Source of the DNA: CAWGMT01 sp963823675
GTDB lineage: Bacteria; Planctomycetota; Planctomycetia; Isosphaerales; Isosphaeraceae
NCBI GenBank assembly: GCA_963823675.1
Contig: CAWGMT010000004.1
Location: forward strand, 310,001-374,000
Direction: 5' to 3'
DNA length: 64,000 nucleotides
Of the stretch, positions 20,216-29,531 are shown piece by piece (positions within the stretch are counted from its first letter, which is position 1; every line of letters begins with the position of its first letter). The notes beneath the pieces were generated by a model. The model saw only the letters and a list, made by a program, of their open reading frames with translations. It was not told the origin of the DNA and ran no database searches. Made by a program: the position numbers and the translations under genes.

Positions 20216-22845
20216 ATGAGTGATGCGACGCTGACGCCGATGATGCACCAGTATCGCGAGTTGAAGGCTCGCGATCCCGATGCGCTCTTGCTGTTCCGGA
20301 TGGGCGATTTCTACGAGCTGTTCGGCGAGGACGCCGAACGGGCCTCCGCGCTGCTGGGCCTGACGCTGACCTCGAGGGACAAGGGGCCCGATGCGCTGCC
20401 GATGGCCGGATTCCCCCACCCGGCGCTGGAATCGTACCTGGCCAAGATCGTGCAGGCGGGCCTGAGAGCGGCGGTCTGCGAGCAGGTGGAGGACGCCAAG
20501 CTCGCCAAGGGCCTGGTCAAGTCGCGACGTGGTCCGGATCGTCACACCGGGCACTTTGACCGACGACGAGCTGCTCGATCCCAAGACGGCCAACTACCTG
20601 GCGGCGATCGTCGAAGTCGGGCGGCAAGCTCGGCCTGGCCTGGGTCGAGCTCTCGACCGGCCGGTTCTCGCTGACGGGCCTGTTGCGAACCGAGCTGGTC
20701 GACGAAATCGCCCGGCTCAACCCGGCCGAGACCTTGATCTCCGAGCTGAGCCGTCGATGCGCCTTGGGTTCGGTGTGCTCCGCGGCCAATCCGGCGCGGC
20801 CTTGACGATCCGTCCTTCGTGGGACTTCCAGCCGGAGCAGGCCCGCAAGACGCTCTTCGATCAGTTCGGAACGACCACGCTGGCCGGCTTCGGCATCGAC
20901 GACCGGGCGGTCGAGGTCCAGGCGGCCGGAGCGCTGGTCGGCCTATCTGCGCGAGACCCAGAAGACATCGCTGGCGCATATCACCCGGCTCGTGCCCTAC
21001 CGCCGCGCCGACACCCTGGCCCTGGACGAGATGACCCGGCGCAGCCTCGAGCTGGTGCGAACTCTGCGCGAGGGCAAACGCGAGGGGTCGCTGCTCAGCG
21101 TGATCGACTGCACGGCGACGCCGATGGGCGCGCGGCTCATGTCGGAGTGGCTGACCTCGCCGTTGACCGTCGGCCGAGCTGATCGGCGAGCGGCTCGACG
21201 CCGTCGAGGAGCTGCACCAGCAGTCGGCCTTGCGCGGCGATCTGCGGAAGATGCTGGGCCAGTCGCTACGACCTGGAGCGGCTGGCCGGCCGGGTCGGCA
21301 CCGGCCGGGCGACGCCCCGCGACCTGGTCGCCCTGGCCAGGACGCTGGCGCTGCTGCCCAAGCTCAAGGCCCGGCTGACGGCGCGGGTCTCGAAACGGCT
21401 GAATCAGCTCGAAGCGGCCCTCGAGCTCTGCCCCGAGATCCGCGCCGAGATCGAGGCCGCGCTGGTGCGATGACCCGCCGCTGGCGGTCAAGGAAGGGGG
21501 CCTGATCCGCGACGGCTATCATGCCGAGCTCGACGAGCTGCGCGGACCACGCCAAGGGGGGCAAGTCGTGGATCGCCAGGTTCCAGGCCGAGCAGATCCG
21601 CCGCACCGGCATCCCCAGCCTCAAGGTCGGCTTCAACAAGGTCTTCGGCTACTACATCGAGATCACCCACGCCCAGGCCCAGGCCCGCGGCGCCAGCATT
21701 CCCGGCGACTACATCCGCAAGCAGACGGTCAAGAACGCCGAGCGCTACATCACGCCCGAGCTCAAGGAGTACGAGGAAAAAGTCCTCCGGGCCGAGGAAC
21801 GAGCCTACGAGCTGGAGTACGAGCTGTTCACCACGCTGCGCGACCGGGTCGCGGCCGAGGCGCCCGCGGCTGATCCAGGCCGGCGCGGTGCTGGCGCAGC
21901 TCGACGTGCTGGCGGCCCTGGCCGAGCTGGCCGCCCGCCACGGCTACTGCCGTCCCGAGATCGTCGCCGAGCCGGTCTTCGAGGTCGAGGCGGGCCGTCA
22001 CCCGGTGCTCGACGCCATCCTGCCCCCGGGCGATTTCGTCCCCAACGACGTGCGGCCTCGGTCCCGATCAACGGCGTCGATCCTCTTGATCACCGGGCCG
22101 AACATGGCCGGCAAGAGCACGTATATCCGCCAGGTCGCCCTGATCACGATCCTGGCGCAGATCGGCAGCTTCGTCCCGGCCCGACGCGCCCGGATCGGGA
22201 TCGTCGACCGGCTCTTCGCCCGCGTCGGCGCGACCGACGATCTGAGCCGCGGCCAGAGCACCTTCATGGTCGAGATGACCGAGACGGCCAACATCCTCAA
22301 CAACGCCACGCCCCAGAGCCTGGTCATCCTCGACGAGATCGGCCGCGGAACCAGCACCTTCGACGGCATCTCGCTGGCCTGGGCGATCACCGAGCACATC
22401 CACGACGCGATCGGCTGCCGGACCCTGTTCGCCACGCACTACCACGAGCTGGTCGAGCTGGAAAAGACCAAGCCCCGGCTGCGCAACGCCAACGTGGCCG
22501 TGCGCGAAAGGGAGGGCGAGATCGTCTTCCTGCACCAGATCGTGCCGGGCGGCGCCGACCAGAGCTACGGCATCCACGTCGCCCGGCTGGCGGGCGTGCC
22601 GGCGCCGGTGCTGGAACGAGCCCGCGAGATCCTCAAGTTCCTCGAGAAGCAGCACGGGCCCGATCCGGGCCTGCCCGGCAGGTCCGATCCGCCGCAAGGT
22701 CAAGACCGGAAGGGCTCTGGCCGGCAGCCTCTTCGCGGCCCTGCCCGATCCGCTCTTGGTCGAGCTTCGACAGCTTGATCCGGACGCGATCACGCCGGAT
22801 CAGGCTCTCGAACTGATCAGGCGACTCCGTGAGTTGGCGGGGTGA
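20216..22845 (+). CDS. mutS: DNA mismatch repair protein MutS (about twelve frameshifts)
   Basis: The mismatch-binding domain begins MSDATLTPMMHQYRELKA with LLFRMGDFYELFGEDA, the Phe-X-Glu mismatch contact. The core contains GFNKVFGYYIEITHAQA. The ATPase has Walker A GPNMAGKSTYIRQ near 22094-22132, the signature DDLSRGQSTFMVEMTE, Walker B LVILDEIGRGTSTFDG and ATHYHELVELE. Frame shifts occur near 20522, 20620, 20745, 20800, 20940, 21175, 21265, 21470, 21545, 21865, 22055 and 22690; two reconstruct as a single inserted base (T near 20522, G near 20620). All catalytic motifs survive, which favours consensus errors over decay. If real, the strain would lack MutS-dependent repair. Confidence 0.88.
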
Positions 22846-22927
22846 GCCGCGGGTGATTGCGGCGCCAACACTCTGGTAACCGTTCGGCACTTCAACTACA
22901 TGAGCAGCCGCGAGCTTGCCGGGTGAA

Positions 22928-24462
22928 TCACTTGCCCTTCGGCGGCACCCTGATGGCAACGCCCTTGGACCATTTCCCGTTTCGGTTTAAGACGTAGAGC
23001 ATGTGGCCTGCAAGACCTGGATGTTGTTGTCCAAGAGGCGAGCCCGCGCTTTCTCGGCGCCGGTCAATTCGAGCACATCCCACGCTCCGTACGCAAAGCT
23101 GAATGCGTAAAAGACGTTCCCGGCCTGATATAAGGCACAACCGTGCCCGAACGCAGGGCAGAGATCGTCTGCCACCGGCTTCACAAGTTTGACCTCGCTC
23201 CAGTCGCCCGTCCGGGCACTGAAAGCGGCTACGCGGTCGATCGACTTCCCCTTGTAAGCGAGAGCGATGCCTTCGAAGTTCATGAGCGGCGTTACATCGA
23301 GCCCAACGGGAATCGGCACCCGTTTCCAGCCCGAATCGTCGAAGTCGAGACTCTTGGCCTCCAGGGCTGTACCGTCGGCTGATGTGACAAGCAAGAGGGA
23401 GCCCATGCCAAGGACGGGTATCGCATCTTGGTCGGTGGCCAGCGTGGGGTAGTTTTTGAACGACGGACGCTTGATGGCGGAGCCGAAAGGACGGAGATTC
23501 GGCTGTGGATTCATGTTCGGCTGTAGCCCCGGGGTCACGGCCACAGCCTTTATGTCCGGTCCCGGTTGTTGCCCCACGGGGGCCCGATTCTGCGGCCCGC
23601 CCTGCCAGCGAGCCCAGACGCCAGCCCCTCCCGAGACCGCGCCGACGAAGAGGGAAACCAGAGCAATCGCTTTCAGCTTATTCAGCAGCATGGCTCTCAA
23701 TACTCCTTGGGTCAAAGTCAAGACCGAGGCTGAGACATTGGTTGATGCCGAACCCGTTGCCGCTCCCACGACCGAGTCCACGAGCGAGGTCGGTGGAACG
23801 AGTCGGGAGGAACCCAGGAGGGAGGTGGAGACCATCGCCGAAGGTACGCCCACCCCTCGGCGTTCGAGCCTCGACCTTAGGAGCCGCCGGCCGCGCGACA
23901 GCCGACCGCTGACGGTCCCGACCGGCCAGCGCAGTATCCGAGCTGCCTCCTCGTGCGACCTGCCCTCGAGATGACAGAGCACGATCGGGCTTCGATACTT
24001 CTCCGGCAGGCGGCCAAGCTCTTCCTGAAGCAAGGGGCGGACATCGAGGTGGTACGCCTCCTCGGCCGATCCCTCGACGCCTTCCATCCGATCGAGATCC
24101 GTCAGACGGTAGCGCGACGCGGACGCACGCGCCCGCATTGCGGTACGATAAGCCACCTTGTAGAGCCAGGGAGCCAGTGAATCGCGCACATGAATCGAGC
24201 GAGCCTTGCGCACAAGAACCAGAAAAGTTGCCTGGAACGCATCATCCGCATCATGGGACTGACGAAGAATCTGGCGACATGCTCCCATCACCATGGGCCC
24301 GTGACGATGAACGAGCTCCCGGAATGCCGATCCGCCGGCCCCTTCGGCACCGGCGGCCGTGAAGCGACCAAGGAGCTGGGCGTCGCTCAGGCCAGCGAGG
24401 GTGCCGGACGTCCAGAGGACTTCGAGCTCCCGCATCACATTGCCTGAATTTGTCTTCGTCAT
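22928..24462 (-). CDS. ECF sigma factor with membrane anchor and extracytoplasmic tail
   Basis: Residues 1-200 form sigma regions 2 (SHDADDAFQATFLVLVRKAR) and 4 (SHEEAARILRWPVGTVSGRL). A membrane helix KAIALVSLFVGAVSGGAGVW follows near residue 270, then a linker rich in Gln/Pro/Asn and a roughly 170-residue tail with beta-propeller-like strands (DRVAAFSARTGDWSEVKL). A frameshift near 23015 separates the last residues, GHMLYVLNRNGKWSKGVAIR, which end at 22928. Same plan as the tandem copies at the left end of the window but with an unrelated sensory tail. It converges on mutS. Confidence 0.8.
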
Positions 24463-24640
24463 GCTCGCCTCACCTCCCGGTCGGGCTTTCTATTCCCTAT
24501 AATGCGCCGGGAACCCCGCGCCATACATTTTTTTCGTGGTTCCAAGTCGAATTCTCGCAGACTAGTGAGAATCTGCGTGTGCCTGTCGGGGACGTTTGAG
24601 CCCGCGGAGGCCGCAGTCTCCGTCCACGGTGTGGCTGGTG

Positions 24641-25849
24641 ATGCAAAATATCTTGACTCACGCAGGCGATATTCTGGGCACGCTCTGGTACTACCTGGGC
24701 CGGACGCGGCGCAACCCTGGCATTGCGGTCCAGGGGGCGGCGCTGATGGCCGTCATCGTCGCGGTTGCCACCGTCTCGCTACTGGCCTCGCGCCCAAGTG
24801 ACAAGACGATTTCGCCCCGAGGGTATGTCGCGTACCGGGCGGGTGCCCCGCTTCGTATCGACGGCCGGCTCGACGATCCAGCCTGGAAGGCCGTGCCGTG
24901 GACCGACGACTTCGTCGACATCGAGGGCGGCCGCCGGCCGCCCCCGCGCCTGCGCACCCGAGCCAAGATGCTCTGGGACGACCGCTTTTTCTACATCGCC
25001 GCCGAGCTCGAGGAGCCGCACGTCCAGGGGACGTACACGCAGCACGACTCCTACATCTTCCACGAAGACAACGACTTCGAGGTCTTTCTCGACCCGGACG
25101 GCAACAACCACAACTACGCCGAGCTGGAGATGAACGCCCTCAACACCACGTGGGACCTGCGGCTGCGGAAACCTTACCGTGACGGCGGCAAGGCCGAGGA
25201 TCATTGGGAGATCCCCGGCCTCAAGACGGCTGTCCACGTCCAGGGCACGATCAACAACCCACGCGACGTGGACGAAGGCTGGACCATCGAGATCGCGATC
25301 CCCTGGGAAATGGTGGGGGCGCTCACCGACAGCGACCGATCGAGAGGGACGCCGCGCGACGGCGATCAGTGGCGCGTCAATTTCTCACGCGTGCAGTGGC
25401 GATTTGACATCGCGGCGGGCCGGTATGTCCGCCGCACGGACCGCCGTGAGGACAACTGGGTCTGGTCGCCTCAAGGCGTGGTCGACATGCACCGGCCCGA
25501 GACCTGGGGTTACGTGCAATTCTCGACCGCGGCGCCGGGCCGCGCGACGTTCCAGCCCGACCCCGCGGGACCAGCCAAACACCTGCTCCACCGCATCTAC
25601 CGCGCCGAGCGCTCCTTCCAGAAGGAGCACGGGCGCTACGCTTCGACGCTGGCGGAGCTGGGACTCGCGGACGTCGGCGATGGGAGTCTAGCGGCCCCGC
25701 CGCGTATCGAGGCAGCAGAGGGTCGTTTTCAGGCGAGCGTGGACGTCCGGCTCCAGGGCGGCAAAGAGCAGCGCTGGTGTATCCGCGAAGACTCGCGCAT
25801 GTGGCTGGATCGCCAACGGGCAGGAAGCGCTCGGGGATACTCACCATGA
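24641..25849 (+). CDS. Membrane-anchored CBM9-like carbohydrate-binding protein
   Basis: An N-terminal membrane helix (QGAALMAVIVAVATVSLLA) is followed by a CBM9-like sandwich, residues ~65-310. Recognisable blocks are PLRIDGRLDDPAWKAVPWTD, AKMLWDDRFFYIAAELEEPH and NDFEVFLDPDGNNHNYAELE. The C-terminal ~80 residues look like a pilin-type tail, with a helix RIYRAERSFQKEHGRYASTL. The start at 24641 (MQNIL) is preferred over an upstream TTG at 24596. It probably binds extracellular polysaccharide. The stop codon overlaps the next start (ATGA), so the two genes are translationally coupled. Confidence 0.8.
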   Translation: MQNILTHAGDILGTLWYYLGRTRRNPGIAVQGAALMAVIVAVATVSLLASRPSDKTISPRGYVAYRAGAPLRIDGRLDDPAWKAVPWTDDFVDIEGGRRPPPRLRTRAKMLWDDRFFYIAAELEEPHVQGTYTQHDSYIFHEDNDFEVFLDPDGNNHNYAELEMNALNTTWDLRLRKPYRDGGKAEDHWEIPGLKTAVHVQGTINNPRDVDEGWTIEIAIPWEMVGALTDSDRSRGTPRDGDQWRVNFSRVQWRFDIAAGRYVRRTDRREDNWVWSPQGVVDMHRPETWGYVQFSTAAPGRATFQPDPAGPAKHLLHRIYRAERSFQKEHGRYASTLAELGLADVGDGSLAAPPRIEAAEGRFQASVDVRLQGGKEQRWCIREDSRMWLDRQRAGSARGYSP

Positions 25850-26259
25850 GCAAGCGAGCGGATAACCTGGAAATGACGACCGAGCCCGACGTGGAAGCTC
25901 GCTGGCGCGAGCGTGAGGCCTGGTGGCGCCGCAAGCTAGGTCGTCTGCGACTGGGAGTCGAGCCGCTCGAAGAGCAGGTCGCCCGTTACCGGCGCGTGAC
26001 CTGGGCGTTGACCGTCGTGCCCGGGATCTTGGCGACCATGTTCGTCGCGCTCTTCACCGCCTTTGGCCGACCCGAAATCGGCCTGGTCCTGGTAGCGATT
26101 CTCCTCTTGCCGATCGTGCTGAGCGCGTGGCTCAACCAGGCCAGCCTGGCCCATCGCGCCCGCCGTTATCTGGCGGAGCTGGAAGAATATCGCCGCGCGA
26201 GCGAAGAGCTGAGAACCGGCACGGGAGAGAATCACCACGGACAACACCGCGCGGACTAG
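25846..26259 (+). CDS. Small two-helix membrane protein, coupled to the CBM9-like gene
   Basis: The start at 25846 overlaps the previous stop in an ATGA. The product has 137 residues: a charged N-terminal helix (EARWREREAWWRRKLGRLRL), two hydrophobic segments (LTVVPGILATMFVALFTAF and IGLVLVAILLLPIVLSAWL) and a charged C-terminal coiled stretch. No family recognised. The context suggests it works together with the carbohydrate-binding protein at the membrane. Confidence 0.7.
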   Translation: MSKRADNLEMTTEPDVEARWREREAWWRRKLGRLRLGVEPLEEQVARYRRVTWALTVVPGILATMFVALFTAFGRPEIGLVLVAILLLPIVLSAWLNQASLAHRARRYLAELEEYRRASEELRTGTGENHHGQHRAD

Positions 26260-26279
26260 CCGCGATCGCAATGCTCGTT

Positions 26280-26352
26280 TAACCAGGAGCCAACGGCGAC
26301 GGCGTTTCCTGCTTCACTCTGAACGGGCACCGTCGCCGCTGGTTCCGGGTTA
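26280..26352. repeat. 73-bp palindromic element, copy 2
   Basis: Arms TAACCAGGAGCCAACGGCGA... (26280-26302) and CCGTCGCCGCTGGTTCCGGG... (26330-26352) pair with about three mismatches around a 27-base loop. When reverse-complemented, the loop matches the loop of the 7223-7295 copy at about 17 of 27 positions, so the two copies are homologous and oppositely oriented. Confidence 0.75.
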
Positions 26353-26395
26353 AACTTACGCCCGAAGACTCGCTCTACATTCGAGAGGTGCAACG

Positions 26396-26743
26396 TTGCG
26401 ATACTTATTGGCGCTTCTACTGCCACCAGTTGGCATGCTTCTGTGCGGCAAGATCTTCCAGGCCATTTTCTGCGTCCTGCTGATGATCACCCTCATCGGC
26501 TGGCCGGTGGCTTCCATCTGGGCGCTCTTCGTGGTCCATAGCCATCTTGCCGACAAACGAATGGATCGCCTCGTGCCGCGCCGTGCGAGGTCAAGAATGA
26601 GTCGTGGGGCCAGGGGATGCCGACAACGCGAGCGAGCGGAATTACCCTCGGCTGACCGATCGAGCATGAGCCGAAGACTCCGGAGCCGGCCTGAGCCGGC
26701 CCGGAGGTCGTCTATCGCGGCAACCGGTATGAGGTTCTACTGA
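26396..26743 (+). CDS. Small Pmp3-like membrane protein (TTG start, C-terminus doubtful)
   Basis: The first ~55 residues, MRYLLALLLPPVGMLLCGKI then FQAIFCVLLMITLIGWPVAS, form two membrane helices like the Pmp3/YqaE small-protein family. The start is TTG at 26396 with GAGAGG upstream. After about residue 58 the sequence becomes Arg/Ser-rich, unlike the family. Another frame nearby reads EVVYRGNRYEVLL, so a frameshift near 26580-26680 is likely and the true C-terminus is uncertain. Confidence 0.55.
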   Translation: MRYLLALLLPPVGMLLCGKIFQAIFCVLLMITLIGWPVASIWALFVVHSHLADKRMDRLVPRRARSRMSRGARGCRQRERAELPSADRSSMSRRLRSRPEPARRSSIAATGMRFY

Positions 26744-26915
26744 GCGTTGCCCACGCACGGCAAGTTCTTGGCAAGCGAACGCCGGGCACGGAGGCCCGGC
26801 CCACTGGGAAAAGTGAGGAAATCTCCAGTGGCGCGGGCGTCCCTGCCCGCTTTCCGAGTTTACTTGGCTAAGCAGCGCTCAGTAAGCCCGGCCGCTGTCT
26901 TCACGAATCTTCACT

Positions 26916-27601
26916 TCACGACCATTCCGGCTCGCGGACCGTTCCCGACCCGACGAGCTCGGATTCGAACCCATCGTCTTCGCAGTCGACGGACCGGCCG
27001 TCAGTCCACTCGTCCGAGTCGTTGACCGAGCTCTCAAGCGCGAGGCGGAGCCGCTTTCGAGCCGTGTGCAGCCGGCGCTTGACCGTTCCCAAGGGGACGT
27101 CGAGCATCTCGGCGATCTCGATCAGCGAGTGGCCGCGGATGTAGAACGCGTCGAGCGCCTCGCGATCCAGCGACTTGAGACGCCCGAGAGCCTCCCACAA
27201 CCGATCGGCGCGCTCGCGGCTGATCAACTGATCCAGCGGTCCGCCCTCCTGCTCGGAAGCACCCTCCAGCACGCCCGTCTCGACGCAGGGCGGAGCCACG
27301 CGGCGAGTCGCGCGGTTGATGGCCATCCGCGAGGCAACCTGCCGCAGCCAGCCGGCGAACCGCTCGGGCTCGCGGAGCTGACCGATCCGCTTGAGCACGT
27401 GCAGGAAGACCTCCTGGGTCAACTCGAGCGCATCGCTGGCGTTGCCCAGCCGCCGCAAGCCGATCGCGTAGACCGTCGGCTGAAACTGCTCGACCAGCGC
27501 CCCGAAAGCGTCCCGGTCCCCTCTGCTGCGCGCCGGACTACAACGGCCAGGTCAGCCCAGCTCCGGTTCTCGATCTCGTATCCCTCCGAAGTCACCAACA
27601 C
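26916..27601 (-). CDS. ECF sigma factor without membrane tail (one frameshift)
   Basis: Region 2 reads ALELTQEVFLHVLKRIGQL and REPERFAGWLRQVASRMAIN; region 4 reads LDREALDAFYIRGHSLIEIA and LDVPLGTVKRRLHTARKRLR. The upstream frame supplies SEGYEIENRSWADLAVVVRR, joined to DAFGALVEQFQPTVYAIGL by a shift near 27527. The suggested start is the GTG at 27599-27601, preceded by GGGAAGGTGGG. The C-terminus is acidic (SVDCEDDGFESELVG). Unlike the other sigma factors here it has no membrane anchor, so a different control mechanism is expected. Confidence 0.75.
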
Positions 27602-28042
27602 GTGACCCACCTTCCCCACTCGGGGTGCTCCCGAATTCGGCCTCACCGCGACCAGCGCTCCACGCCGGAAATTGCGGGGCCGAAATCGGACTCCATCATG
27701 GACGTCCTCTACGCTCGGGACCGATGGAAGGCACTGCCGGAAGGCACGATCGGGCGTGTTGCTGAGAACCAGCCCCAAGCGATACCCTCTTCGCGGCCAG
27801 GTGCCGTGAGCGGTCCGGCGACCAATGTGACGGCGCGAGCACAGCGGCCAGATCAACTCAAAAGGAGTGTTCGTCCGGTTGAATCGGGGCTACTGTGCGA
27901 AACCGATTGGAAAAAACCGCCTCCGTCGTCCTCGGAGTCGCATCCACAGCTTCGGCCTGATGGCGGCGCCGTCGAGATCGAGCGCCGTTTAAGCCCTACC
28001 GTGAACCGTGCTGACGAGCTGACAGAAATCGGCCATCGGTAC
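27602..28042. other. 440-bp region without a recognisable gene
   Basis: Between the minus-strand sigma factor and the next minus-strand hypothetical gene. Open frames here have no ribosome-binding sites and compositions typical of chance frames. No repeat of the types seen elsewhere in the window was found. Confidence 0.4.
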
Positions 28043-28567
28043 TCACTTCCCGGTTGTTGCCTGTCTTGCCGCGGCTAACTGCGGAGCAGTCGCTCGGGCG
28101 TCTCGTTTCAAACCTCCCAGCCATGACAACCTCGGTCGAAGTCGCGAATCGAGGAGCAGCACCGGCTGCGTTCTCGCCCGCTTGATCGCCGTGGTCGCTG
28201 TGACGCCGGGATAACAGTCTGAGACGATGCGTTCGGGTCGCTCGGCGAGGTTGTCCGGCCTCGGCTCGACTAGGACCTGAACATCCGCCACGCGGCAACT
28301 GCACTGCACTGCCACATCCTGGGACGGGCATTGCGGCGCAGGGGAAAATGAGCCGGGAATGGATGGAAACGCGGGCCCAATTTGGGGGATTGGATAACCG
28401 CCCGACCAGACCATTCCTTCGCGCATGACACCATGATGGGATTGACGGATGTATTGGGTCTTATCGCCCGTGTTGACGCTCGCGTGGGCGGCGAGCGACC
28501 GCGTCCCGAGATTCAGCCGGTTGGAAAGTGCCAGGGCCGACAGCGTCAGGTTCGTGCGGTTCAACAT
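28043..28567 (-). CDS. Hypothetical protein, possibly secreted
   Basis: Starts MLNRTNLTLSALALSNRLNL with a purine-rich GAGGGA upstream. The N-terminus resembles a signal peptide whose hydrophobic core is interrupted. Residues 30-85 (QYIRQSHHGVMREGMVWSGG, then Pro-rich) look coding; the C-terminal half is Arg/Ala-rich and may be out of frame. No family recognised. It could be a decayed gene. Confidence 0.35.
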   Translation of the reverse strand: MLNRTNLTLSALALSNRLNLGTRSLAAHASVNTGDKTQYIRQSHHGVMREGMVWSGGYPIPQIGPAFPSIPGSFSPAPQCPSQDVAVQCSCRVADVQVLVEPRPDNLAERPERIVSDCYPGVTATTAIKRARTQPVLLLDSRLRPRLSWLGGLKRDARATAPQLAAARQATTGK

Positions 28568-28978
28568 GGCGAGTCCCTCTCATCCGCCTCGGAAGGCGGG
28601 GATACGAAGTGCCGCGGCAGCACGATCAGACCGATCGATTGACTGTCGCAACACGAGGAATGGGACGCTCTTACGTCCCGCGATCAGTTACCGAGTCATG
28701 GGTACCACAGTGGCTCCCGAGACCTCGATCATACCGGGCAACGCACCCGGCGGGGCGACCGCGGGCACACAAGCCCGCGATCAACTCCGGTAAACGACGA
28801 ATGGATCCCGTCCAGAGAGGGATCGACACGCCGCCTACCGAGGTTTGCATCCTTTAGACATCCTATCTCGAGTTGTTGTTCGCGCGAAATCGGAAAAAAT
28901 TCGAATTGTGCCTGTTCGGCCCAACATTGAGAATCCCAGCGATCCCTGTAAAATGTCGGCAAGGGAGGCGAAGAACTC
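28568..28978. other. 410-bp divergent intergenic region
   Basis: Lies between the 28567 minus-strand start and the 28979 plus-strand start, so it should hold both promoters. I see no clear -35/-10 pair, repeat or RNA structure that I can defend. Confidence 0.35.
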
Positions 28979-29469
28979 ATGAGCTTGCGCGAGCCGGACC
29001 GTTGCTGGAAGCCTCCTGCTTGCAGTGGGTCTGATGGCGGCCGCTTGTGCCAAACGGGAGGAGGGCGCGGCAAGCTCGAGCCCGGATCCCGAGCTCGCGA
29101 AGCGGGGCAGCATCGAGGTCACGGCGAAACTCGTCGAGATCCCCGAGGGGGCGATCTTCGAGCGACGAGCTGTACAACTACGCGACCGTCCTGAAGTACC
29201 AGGTGCTCGAAGTCCACCGCGGCAAGGTCAAGGGCGAGACCATCTACGTCGGCCACTACAATCCGTTCAAGCCCCGATCCGAAGCGGCCGATCAGCGCGT
29301 GCCGGACGTCGGCGGCAATCTCAAGTCGTTCCGCGCCGGCCAGGTGCACCGCATGGCATTGGAAGAATCCATGCTTGACCATTTCACGGGAGGGATCCTC
29401 AACAAGTATTCCGAGGAAGACACCGACCCGATCTACTGGGCCGTCTGGACGGATCTGGTCAGCGGTTGA
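28979..29469 (+). CDS. Putative lipoprotein (two frameshifts)
   Basis: ATG at 28979 follows GGGAGG. A shift within the first few codons leads to a lipoprotein signal, VAGSLLLAVGLMAAACAKRE with lipobox Cys. The mature part reads IEVTAKLVEIPEGAIF, then after a second shift near 29165 NYATVLKYQVLEVHRGKVKG, ETIYVGHYNPFKP and the end DPIYWAVWTDLVSG. It directly precedes the AlgI-like gene, so it may belong to that polysaccharide-modification operon. Family unknown. Confidence 0.6.
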
Positions 29470-29531
29470 CCGGCCGTGCGCGCGACAAGCCGTTTCAACG
29501 TCCCTCTCCCGGTTACATGGCCTGGCTGACC

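Noticed and set aside
20216..22845. Programmed ribosomal frameshifting in mutS and other genes
   Set aside because: The shifts are too many, go in both directions and lack slippery heptamers with downstream structures.
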